From the NCBI RefSeq assembly GCF_040222955.1, contig NZ_JAVKCA010000011.1, positions 62,001 through 126,000 of the forward strand: a DNA stretch of 64,000 nucleotides, read 5' to 3'. This document shows, one piece after another, positions 10,901 to 16,996 of the stretch (within the stretch, counting starts at the first letter, position 1; each line of letters opens with the position of its first letter). Both the position numbers and the translations under genes were made by a program. The DNA is from Marinoscillum sp040222955. Lineage in GTDB: Bacteria; Bacteroidota; Bacteroidia; Cytophagales; Cyclobacteriaceae. The notes beneath the pieces were generated by a model. It saw only the letters and a program-made list of their open reading frames with translations, ran no database searches and was not told where the DNA came from.

Positions 10901-11666
10901 CATTATTGGTGTTCACCCTGTACCAGAATTGCACAAACGCTACATCCGTCAGTGTGGGTGACTGAAGGTAATTACCCCCACCAGAAAACATAAAGGCCGC
11001 ATCTGTCGAGCCATTTCTAGTACTCGACCCCGCCTCATCGGACTGTACCCCCTGACGCTTCCAAATGCCGGAAGTCAGGGTGAGGTCGGTGGTCCCGGTA
11101 GAAGGAGGGAGCCCTGTGTCGAAATTCTCAGAAAAATCAGTTGTAAAGTTGGCGGAAAAATCCTCGATCAGCCCATGGGAGTCACCTTCTATCTGAGTGG
11201 CAATTTTAATAGGGCCTGTATAGCTCTCTCCGAAAGTATGGGTAAACTCAACGTAGGTGGTACTTAATGATGTTTGATTATCCGCGATTACAATGTCATA
11301 CGTAGTACCGCCATCTGAAGAAGCCAACACATCAAAAACAAAACCATCAGCTCCCGGAGCATCCACCCGATACCAAAAAGAAATATCAGATGCATTGAAA
11401 AGCTTAGGAGTGATCAGAAAATTCCCTGATCCGGAGAAAATATAAGCAGCATCCGTAGAGGCGTTTCGGGTTTTTGTTCCCGTCTCCTCACTCTGAACGC
11501 CCGTTCTTCCCCAGTCCCCGGATTTTAGTGATAAATCAGTACTTCCTGTGGATGGAGGAAGTCCGGAATCAAAGTCCTCCGTAAAATCCTGTGCCTGAAC
11601 TGTCACAGTCAATATGGCGAGAATTCCGGTTATTAAAAGGTGCTTTAGTTTGTGTAATGCTTTCAT
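4998..11666 (-). CDS. Large multidomain T9SS-secreted surface protein (Ig-like repeats, LamG, LRR, sorting domain)
   Basis: About 2,222 residues from the ATG at 11666. A TTG 21 bases upstream would extend it, but the ATG gives a clean Sec signal peptide (MKALHKLKHLL then a hydrophobic core to VQAQ). Order from the N-terminus: two related jelly-roll-like modules; about five Ser/Thr-rich Ig-like domains of the Kre9/KNH type, three of them nearly identical; more Ig/FN3-like domains; a LamG-type lectin-like domain ending LDEFRFWNVART; three further Ig-like repeats (VTAPNGGETW pattern); an LRR segment with an Ig domain; a CNA-B/SdrD-like domain; and a T9SS type A sorting domain (VYPNP to YKVIIKH). 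It should be exported through the T9SS and anchored or released at the surface. Adhesion is inferred; no catalytic domain was recognised. Confidence 0.88.
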   Translation of the reverse strand: MKALHKLKHLLITGILAILTVTVQAQDFTEDFDSGLPPSTGSTDLSLKSGDWGRTGVQSEETGTKTRNASTDAAYIFSGSGNFLITPKLFNASDISFWYRVDAPGADGFVFDVLASSDGGTTYDIVIADNQTSLSTTYVEFTHTFGESYTGPIKIATQIEGDSHGLIEDFSANFTTDFSENFDTGLPPSTGTTDLTLTSGIWKRQGVQSDEAGSSTRNGSTDAAFMFSGGGNYLQSPTLTDVAFVQFWYRVNTNNADGFVFDVLGSSDGGTTFDITLGSAVTTFDQTYMRFVYEFGSAYTGPVKIQFNGIGDSNGFIDDFIAGAGVAEAPDISFITPAGTEEVKFGAVMTIHWDNASLVGTDNYTLYYRKVGAASWTAIASRTGTQLATGTGNEMSYDWTVPDFGSDLDFQAELRVVNTTQSWDEVSPEFRVYFESGVGISSPADTDQRKFGETMDITWTNGDIGTGDYYQLYYSNDGGTFINFYNGYIYNLTNSGSESTYTWTIPDFGSDSASQVRVRVVNATRAVSDTSEAFRVYYEPSVTISSPTDTDQWKFGETMDITWINGDIGTGDYYQLYYSNDGGSFINFYNGYIYNLTNSGSESTYTWTIPDFGSDSASQVRVRVVNATRAVSDTSEAFRVYYEPSVTISSPTDTDQRKFGETMDITWINGDIGTGDYYQLYYSNDGGSFINFYNGYIYNLTNSGSESTYTWTIPDFGSDSASQVRVRVVNATRAVSDTSEAFRVYYEPSVEITSPIAGEYVLQGSSKKVTWTNGDIGTGDYFQLYYSNGGSFINFYNGYIYNLTNDGKKSTYNWTVPAIEGTNVKIRVVNATRAVSDTTKSFTICSSCPALAVFYPNGGEVLGVGNSAEIGWSVGTAWEATDEVLIELSQDGGTTYEASPVFSGTYAELSGNAYEWTIPDLVTTEGLIRVSNVTKETSDESDAEFTITRPPAAPTDFTATEDSNGAVILSWTDNADNETSYRVQYSSDNVSWANYSGFLGADTETYTAGVSVNSAYWWRVQVASSSFSETSASRFAGNILPPGKALSFDGGDDYVQLANPTNFDFGTGDFTIEGWVKSSNVTSTQVIASNYSGGDSFFVFYMGAGQLKASLSNTTADLSTSAVLENNTWHHVAMVRSGDALTLYVDGVSSANVSGMSSKSVASASNVELGRQASGSPYYLNGELDEFRFWNVARTQGELTSASVSTLTGEEPGLVAYYRFDHSAGSSLADYASGNNQGAWTGTGGANTTAKWVTSGATISNDPVITLSTPNGGEELTVGQEYEITWTTTNTLSTDMIEIRFSSDGGENYEMIAEGTSESLGSSYLWTVPDMVTTSARIEVANTSEGVSDASDADFSIGVSQLRVTLLTPNGGEFWEIGTMQEISWEPVAFADTDLLEIRLSLDGGETFNVLSEGNSSSFQNNQLTIEVPEGTSEMAIVEVANITQEVADASDEPFTIGTVDRSITVTAPNGGETWEGASAQTISWEVMNKEDADLIEIRLSTDGGETFSILNDGTFGTYPDNTFQWTVADSPTESALIAVVNISRNIGDTTDAVFTITPAPDITAPNFTNSSAGSVVGDDYSIDVTLDEEATVYLLILSDQSSVPNATQIKEAATGVNSFQGQVAVGQLDYTTPAESAALAGTSTFVRNSLYDFYLTAEDASGNLNAGLGRPNVRAQLTPLESDSVIVSTIYDVMGGADWSDIADGWIDLPLAQRAEITIEEERITGLNLSGKSVTGVLPDVVTGLDALKTLDLSNNHITGLANMGEMSNLTSLLVADNALLFGALEPNSTLFSEPADYAPQAVLGEKDSVAIPKGSTYAMSHDVGGSNTSYQWSVDKFNTYAVDFSEATGGTSSTYTIEAIDFNNMGTYKVEAVNTLLPGLTLVSEPVQVWATATLDITVIGENDALLASGKAYALRDRGPGVPYDSIPKRADGTGDPNGLAIIDGHALFEDLLLGNYLVGIRADPSKFLPTYYTNTYLWEEADVLDFKGDLEATMQMTVLPPELGPGDGDGSIFGGIESDFGEDEGGRVNARRKVKRAGCSMRRFVRSGRQLQDGSWELIAYVESDDEGRFKFDFMPAGTYRFNIEYPGIPMDPNSFVEFEVGEDGGNNSIELQAVITEDGIFVERINTLGFTKGQLDQLNVYPNPASDQLNIGYTTLHRGFVVRMLDLSGTLIYERQITDQGARLELDTYALKNGMYFIDVTDPGKPGDRITYKVIIKH
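5511..5570 (-). other. Conserved basic Cys-containing segment near the C-terminus of the 2.2-kDa-residue T9SS protein
   Basis: The segment encodes RRKVKRAGCSMRRFVRSGR directly after an acidic run (GIESDFGEDEGG). The same 19 residues recur in the second giant protein at 17522-17579, but with many different synonymous codons. This shows protein-level conservation, not recent DNA copying. Confidence 0.8.
9421..10356 (-). repeat. Three tandem in-frame 312-bp repeats (104 residues each)
   Basis: The landmark CTC(G/G)GCTCATAGTAAACC-type sequence recurs at 9421, 9733 and 10045, giving an exact 312-bp period and nearly identical units. Each encodes one Ig-like domain carrying FGETMDITW and DYYQLYYSNDGG. 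A fourth, shorter and more diverged unit lies at about 9112-9420, and another divergent one upstream of the set. The repeat is in phase with the reading frame. Confidence 0.92.
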
Positions 11667-11891
11667 CGGTGAATTGATTTTTTCCAAGTTTAAAGCTAGA
11701 GAGCAGCGGAGGGGGATTTAATACCATGGTAAGGGTATATTGAATCAGTATCACTAAGGATTTTTCATCGAAGTGCCCATTTTCACGTATTTTGCTGACT
11801 GCTTTTTATAGTTTACTATGAAAAGGGTGGGTATTACTATTTTCGAATAGTCATTCTGCCTATTTTTATGAAGCCGACAAACTTATAATTT
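11667..11891. promoter_or_regulatory. Divergent control region between the T9SS protein gene and susC-like gene
   Basis: This 225-base AT-rich gap separates two divergent genes and must hold both promoters. A perfect 10-bp palindrome, TACCATGGTA, lies at 11722-11731 and is a possible operator. TAGCTTTA on the minus strand (11698-11691) resembles the Bacteroidota -7 element TAnnTTTG, but no convincing -33 element is paired with it. Neither start site can be fixed by eye. Confidence 0.4.
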
Positions 11892-14800
11892 ATGAAATCC
11901 TATTTCACCTGCCTCACCCTACTGCTACTGGCACACCTTTGCTGGGCTCAGGAATCGACCCTGAAGGGAAAAATCACTGACAGCAAAACGAATCAACCAC
12001 TCAGCGGAGTAAGCATCAGGCTTTCCGGGTCTGATGAAACTGTAATCACCAATGCCAGTGGCGAATTTGAACTACCCATCTCCGATGCCTACGAAAATGT
12101 GGTGGTGACACTGGAGGGTTATCAAAGTCAAAAAATATTTTTGGGTGGTAAAACCACGCTAAATGTCACCCTAAAAGCAGGAAAAGCTGAAGAATCCACC
12201 TCTGTGGGGTTTGGCTCCCAGTCTAAAACAGAGATGACCAGCAGCATCTCCTCTATTGAAACTAATGATGTGAGTCCATCGCCGCTGATCAATCTGGAAC
12301 AGGCTAACCAGGGTAAGACCACCGGGATGTTCGTACAAAACAGCAGTGGAAAGCTGGGTGAGGGGACCACGGTGAGGATTCGAGGGGGCTCGTCCCTTTC
12401 TGCCTCCAACCAACCTCTTTATGTGATTGACGGTGTGCCGCTGACCTCTGGCAATCAATCTAACATCAACCCGGCCAATATTGCCAAAATAGAAATCCTG
12501 AAAGACGCCTCAGCGGGAGCTATGTATGGTGCCCGGGCGGCCAATGGTGTGATCCTGATCACGACCAAGTCCGGAGGCTCCGGGAAAATGAAGATAGATG
12601 CCGATTATCAGTTTGGCATCAGCCAAACACCCAAAAAACTAGACCTCTATACCCCTGAAGAATACAATCAGCAGGTCATTGAGTATACACTTCGTTCGCT
12701 CTCGCTTGATCAGTTTGTCACGAAAGAAAGACTGGAGCAGTGGGAAGCTTCCGGTGATCGCACCATCAATTTACCCAACGGTTCTGCAGTTACCCTTCCA
12801 AGCTTTTACGATTCCCTGAACTATAACACGGACTGGCAGGATGAGATTTTCCGAAAGGCCTACTCTCACCGTGCCAACCTTAGTCTGCAAGGAGGAACTG
12901 AAAAATTAGGCTACTTCGCCTCCATGTCTTACACCACTCAGGAGGGAATCCTCATCGGCAACAAGTACGACCGACTGAATGGCTCATTATCGCTGGATAG
13001 CAAAATCTCCTCAAAGCTTTCGGCCAACCTCAATCTGAACTATTTCTATTCCAAGGATTTCCGATTGAAAGAAGATCAGGATTTGGGAGCGCCACTTCAA
13101 GCGATCGTACTTCCACCCTCAGACGGATATAATATCGATAATAATTATCAGCTTATTGTAAGGAGCCTGGAGTATAACCCGCTCACAGAAGTCAATTTCT
13201 CTGACAATCTGGGTTTCAATAATAGCCTGGTAGGTAGCCTTGGGTTGAAATATGACTTTTCTGATCAGCTCAGCTTTGATGTCAACGGGGGAATGGACTT
13301 TAACGACGCCCGCCAGGAAATCAGACAAGGCCCGGAAACACGCGATGGTGCCATCACTGGTCGTTCGCAGCTGGGAGAGCAAAACCTCAAAAACTATATT
13401 TTTAACGGATGGTTTACCTACACGCCGGAGCTCAGCGATGACCATAAGGTTTCTGTGATGCTGGGAGCTTCCTATCAGGAATCCAATACCACCTCCAGCT
13501 ACAGAGTAGCCAACATCAACAGTGTGAGTCAGCTGGAAGGTCTGGCCGAAAACAATCCGTCCCTCACCACCGTGGACATACCCGGCCAGGCGAGCAGATT
13601 TGCCTCCACCTTTGGCCGGTTTAACTATACCCTTTTGGATAAGTACATACTGCAGGTAAGTGGCAGGATGGATGGCTCTTCCAAGTTCGGCCCGGATAAC
13701 CGATATGGGTTCTTCCCTGCAGTCTCCACCGGATGGAATATCAGCAATGAGTCATTCATGGAAGGAGTATCTCCGGTAAGCTTCCTGAAGTTGAAAGCTT
13801 CATATGGTTTGGTGGGTAACACTCCTCAGGATGATTTTCTGTACAGAAGCAACTACTATAACATCCGCTATGGAAGCAGGGACGGTATCAGGCTCTCGAA
13901 CCTCGCCAACCCTAATTTAAAGTGGGAAACCACAGCACAAATGGACATTGGGCTTGACTTTGCCTTCTTAAACGATCGCATTTCCGGCTCTGTGGACTAC
14001 TATAAGAAAACCACTACAGACTTGCTGTTTCCGGTGCCTGTATCTCAAACAAGTGGTTTTGCCTCTGTACTGAAAAATGTGGGCTCCATGGAAAACAAGG
14101 GATATGAGTTTAACCTGAGTACGGTGAATGTGGAAACAGGGGATTTTAGCTGGACGACGGATTTCAACATTTCTTTTAATCAAAATAAAGTCACAAACCT
14201 GCAGGGTTCCAACCTGATCGTGGGAGTCAATGCCTTTCTGGAGGGCGAATCAGCAGGGGTGTTTTACATGCGCAAATATGTGGGCGTGGACAACGTGACC
14301 GGTGAAGCCCTCTATGACAATGGGCTGGGCGGTACCACTTCTGACTGGGCCAGTGCTCCAAGACAGATCGTAGGAAATCCTAACCCTGATTACTATGGTG
14401 GGTTTACCAACTCATTCCGTTTCAAAAACTTCGAACTTTCCGCGCTCTTTCAGTTTGTAGGTGGGGCCGATTTGTATTACGAAACCGGCGAGTTTCTGGC
14501 AAATAGTGGAATCCTGAACCTCGGACAGCTGGCCACGCAGGCAGACAGATGGTATGCTCCGGGCGACGATGCGGATTATCCTGTGCTTGATCCTTTTCAG
14601 GAAAACACTTTTCCCTCGACCAGATGGCTACAGGATGGGAGCTATGTGAGAATGAAAACCCTGACCCTGACCTACAACCTACCTAGCGACATGGTCAGCG
14701 GATGGGGAATGCAATATATGAGTATCTATGTGGGTGGAACCAACCTGCTCACCTTTACGGACTACACGGGCTATGATCCTGATGTCAGCTATTTTGATCC

Positions 14801-14900
14801 CCTGGACGGAGTGGTGGGACAAAACATTAGTCGCGGCATTGACAACTTCACTGCCCCGCAACCAAAAATATTTATGGGTGGAATTAAACTCGGGCTGTAA
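11892..14900 (+). CDS. SusC/RagA-family TonB-linked outer-membrane transporter
   Basis: This 1,002-residue protein begins with a signal peptide ending near CWAQ (residue 20). A carboxypeptidase-regulatory-like domain follows (about 22-95: GKITDSKTNQPLSGVSIRL). The TonB plug contains VRIRGGSSLSASNQPLYVIDG and EILKDASAGAMYGARAANGVILITTK, both hallmarks of SusC/RagA proteins. The remainder is a long beta-barrel ending in an aromatic-rich strand. The SusD-like partner begins two bases downstream, so the pair is one operon. SusC proteins form the channel under a SusD lid and import glycans or peptides using TonB energy. No hydrolase, sensor or anti-sigma gene is adjacent, so the substrate cannot be inferred. 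The length is normal for the family. Confidence 0.95.
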   Translation: MKSYFTCLTLLLLAHLCWAQESTLKGKITDSKTNQPLSGVSIRLSGSDETVITNASGEFELPISDAYENVVVTLEGYQSQKIFLGGKTTLNVTLKAGKAEESTSVGFGSQSKTEMTSSISSIETNDVSPSPLINLEQANQGKTTGMFVQNSSGKLGEGTTVRIRGGSSLSASNQPLYVIDGVPLTSGNQSNINPANIAKIEILKDASAGAMYGARAANGVILITTKSGGSGKMKIDADYQFGISQTPKKLDLYTPEEYNQQVIEYTLRSLSLDQFVTKERLEQWEASGDRTINLPNGSAVTLPSFYDSLNYNTDWQDEIFRKAYSHRANLSLQGGTEKLGYFASMSYTTQEGILIGNKYDRLNGSLSLDSKISSKLSANLNLNYFYSKDFRLKEDQDLGAPLQAIVLPPSDGYNIDNNYQLIVRSLEYNPLTEVNFSDNLGFNNSLVGSLGLKYDFSDQLSFDVNGGMDFNDARQEIRQGPETRDGAITGRSQLGEQNLKNYIFNGWFTYTPELSDDHKVSVMLGASYQESNTTSSYRVANINSVSQLEGLAENNPSLTTVDIPGQASRFASTFGRFNYTLLDKYILQVSGRMDGSSKFGPDNRYGFFPAVSTGWNISNESFMEGVSPVSFLKLKASYGLVGNTPQDDFLYRSNYYNIRYGSRDGIRLSNLANPNLKWETTAQMDIGLDFAFLNDRISGSVDYYKKTTTDLLFPVPVSQTSGFASVLKNVGSMENKGYEFNLSTVNVETGDFSWTTDFNISFNQNKVTNLQGSNLIVGVNAFLEGESAGVFYMRKYVGVDNVTGEALYDNGLGGTTSDWASAPRQIVGNPNPDYYGGFTNSFRFKNFELSALFQFVGGADLYYETGEFLANSGILNLGQLATQADRWYAPGDDADYPVLDPFQENTFPSTRWLQDGSYVRMKTLTLTYNLPSDMVSGWGMQYMSIYVGGTNLLTFTDYTGYDPDVSYFDPLDGVVGQNISRGIDNFTAPQPKIFMGGIKLGL

Positions 14901-14902
14901 TC

Positions 14903-16417
14903 ATGAAAAATTTGACCTTAAAAAACACCGCAATGAAAGCTTTCAGAATTTTCATACTTCTCTTCACCCTTTCGTTCATCTCTTGTGAAGGGCTACTGGA
15001 CATAGATGCCGAAAATACCATTAGTGGGGAAGTACTCACTGACCAGGCCGCCATTGAGGAGGCCCTTAACGGTGCTTACTATAACCTCATGGGTATCTAT
15101 GACGGTACTGGTGGCGGCGAGCTGCTGGGGGGCGATTTCAAACTCTTCCCGGAGCTCCTTAGTAGAAGAAACTCCAATGAAATCTCATGGGATGACGTAA
15201 ACGCGCCTCCGTATTCGGATTTTATCGATAAAGACATTCTTCGAACCAACCTAAGGGTTGAGTCCAACTGGAGACGGGCCTATGAAGTCATCAATACGGT
15301 CAATAGCATTCTGGCCAACATTGATAATGTAGAGAATGCCTCTGCAAAAGGGCGCATTCAGGGAGAATGTCAGGCCATCAGGGGAATACTCTACTTTGAA
15401 ATGGTGCGTCTTTGGGGGCCTCAATACGAGGAAGGAGGAAGCTCACTTTCAGTAGCCACTCTTCCATTGCTCACCGAACCCATTACGGAAATAGGTGAAA
15501 TTGAAACCCCTGAACTGGCCACGGTGCAGCAGGTTTATACACAGGTAGAAACCGATTTGACCACAGCATCTTCCTTACTGGAGTCCTCCGGGAAAAATGG
15601 AACTGCTATTTCGTATTACGCCTGTCAGGCTTACCTCATGCGTGTAGCCTTACAGAAAAGTGACTTTGAGTCTGCTGAAGTTTACGCTGATAACATCATT
15701 GAGTCCGGCGCTTTCTCGCTGGTTGGCTCACCTTTACTGGCCTTCAACAACAACACCAACAGCAGTGAGGATATTCTCGCTGTGCAGCAAACTACAGCCA
15801 ACACCACCGGAGATAAATCCACAGGTACAGGCCTGGCCAATCATTTCTCTTCTCTCACCGAAAGCGGTCTGGGAACCATGAGAATTCTTGAGTTTTCACT
15901 CAATTCCGGCTTCATTTCAGGTAGTCCACTGTACAGTGACGAAGATATTCGCGGCATGGTGGACTACGATGTGGACGAGACAACCCGTGCCACGGAGATC
16001 AACACTGCATTCTATACCAACGTGCTCAATACAAGTACCATTTCATCGTCTAAGTTTATGACCGCAGACAAAGTGATTCCGGTTATACGATTAGCAGAAG
16101 TACATCTCGCCAGGGCAGAGGCCATCTTCGAGCAAACACTGGAAATAGATGCCACCGCACTGGAGGATCTGAATGCCATCAGAACGCGTGCCGGACTGCC
16201 TGCACTTCAGGAGTCTGACTTTGGCGGAGACGCCTTTGCATTTTATGACAGCCTGGTGCTGGAGAAAAACAGGGAGTTCATGTACGAGGGCATCCTTTTT
16301 CATGATTTGAAAAGGCGTGCCACTTATCTGGATGACATGGACATGGCTGGCAGCGATCCCCTGGACAGTAAGTTCATCCTGCCAATCCCACAGGCAGAAA
16401 CCGACACGTGGAAATAA
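14903..16417 (+). CDS. SusD/RagB-family substrate-binding outer-membrane lipoprotein
   Basis: 504 residues from the ATG two bases after the SusC gene. A second ATG ten codons later (MKAFRIFILL) gives a more compact signal peptide and may be the real start. The lipobox FISCEG predicts a lipidated Cys. The mature part begins LLDIDAENTISGEVLTDQAAIEEALNGAYYNL, the standard SusD opening, and has the tetratricopeptide-like helices of the family. A typical C-terminal block follows (AEVHLARAEAIFEQ, then the INP/IP end, here ILPIPQAETD). It should form the hinged lid on the SusC transporter and bind substrate at the cell surface. A strong terminator follows directly, so the operon has just these two genes. 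Confidence 0.95.
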   Translation: MKNLTLKNTAMKAFRIFILLFTLSFISCEGLLDIDAENTISGEVLTDQAAIEEALNGAYYNLMGIYDGTGGGELLGGDFKLFPELLSRRNSNEISWDDVNAPPYSDFIDKDILRTNLRVESNWRRAYEVINTVNSILANIDNVENASAKGRIQGECQAIRGILYFEMVRLWGPQYEEGGSSLSVATLPLLTEPITEIGEIETPELATVQQVYTQVETDLTTASSLLESSGKNGTAISYYACQAYLMRVALQKSDFESAEVYADNIIESGAFSLVGSPLLAFNNNTNSSEDILAVQQTTANTTGDKSTGTGLANHFSSLTESGLGTMRILEFSLNSGFISGSPLYSDEDIRGMVDYDVDETTRATEINTAFYTNVLNTSTISSSKFMTADKVIPVIRLAEVHLARAEAIFEQTLEIDATALEDLNAIRTRAGLPALQESDFGGDAFAFYDSLVLEKNREFMYEGILFHDLKRRATYLDDMDMAGSDPLDSKFILPIPQAETDTWK

Positions 16418-16440
16418 TTAAGTCATAGGGTATTTACCTG

Positions 16441-16475
16441 AAGCCGATTCTCAAAAAAGAATCGGCTTTGTTTTT
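16441..16475 (+). terminator. Rho-independent terminator after susD-like gene
   Basis: Perfect 10-bp stem AAGCCGATTC (16441-16450) and GAATCGGCTT (16459-16468) with an A-rich loop, followed by TTTGTTTTT. It closes the SusC/SusD operon. Confidence 0.9.
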
Positions 16476-16486
16476 AGGACTAAATT

Positions 16487-16912
16487 TCATCCCCACCAGA
16501 ACAACCTGAATAAATAGAGCAATGGACCGAGTAAAAAACTCAATCCAGCGGCGTTAAGGAAGTCAAAATGGAGGGGTCTGTTCTTATAGAATATTAGCGC
16601 AAAAATGAGGGCTGAAAGGATGAAAAAGCCGTAAAGGGTGATAACGTCCATTTCGTGCATCCGTCTGTCACCAAAAATCCTTCGTATCCTAACAGTAATT
16701 TCCAGTTCTAAGTTATCCAGCTGCCCTATCGTGCTCAGATAATCAAGCTTTTTTACAAACTGGCGGCAAAACACTTCTACGCTAAAGAAGACAAAAGAAG
16801 CAACCACATAACTCAGGGGAATTGTCCGCTTAACAGCCATGAAAAATGACCTGATCATCAGGATTTCAATGATCAAAATAGCTACCGTTCCGAACAATAA
16901 GTTGGTCCACAT
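16487..16912 (-). CDS. Hypothetical membrane protein, four predicted transmembrane helices
   Basis: A 141-residue protein that I do not recognise. The hydrophobic stretches are at about residues 4-24, 34-50, 92-112 and 119-138. The central segment between helices 2 and 3 is charged (RIRRIFGDRRMHEMD) and probably faces one side of the membrane. No catalytic or binding motif was seen. It lies between two terminators, one closing the SusC/SusD operon and one closing the giant gene, so it is probably transcribed alone. The plausible amino-acid composition, ATG start and membrane topology support it as a real gene. Confidence 0.7.
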   Translation of the reverse strand: MWTNLLFGTVAILIIEILMIRSFFMAVKRTIPLSYVVASFVFFSVEVFCRQFVKKLDYLSTIGQLDNLELEITVRIRRIFGDRRMHEMDVITLYGFFILSALIFALIFYKNRPLHFDFLNAAGLSFLLGPLLYLFRLFWWG

Positions 16913-16944
16913 AGTCCCGGAGTACTCTCAAATATATAAAAAGC

Positions 16945-16976
16945 AAAAAGGCCACCCCACGGGTGGCCTTTTGCTT
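16945..16976 (-). terminator. Bidirectional rho-independent terminator after the giant T9SS gene
   Basis: A 12-bp stem (AAAAGGCCACCC, 16946-16957, with GGGTGGCCTTTT, 16961-16972) and a 3-base loop. On the minus strand it is followed by GCTTTTT. It lies 20 bases past the stop of the giant gene and has T-runs on both strands. Confidence 0.88.
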
Positions 16977-16996
16977 TGTGCTTTGAGGTGGGTCTC

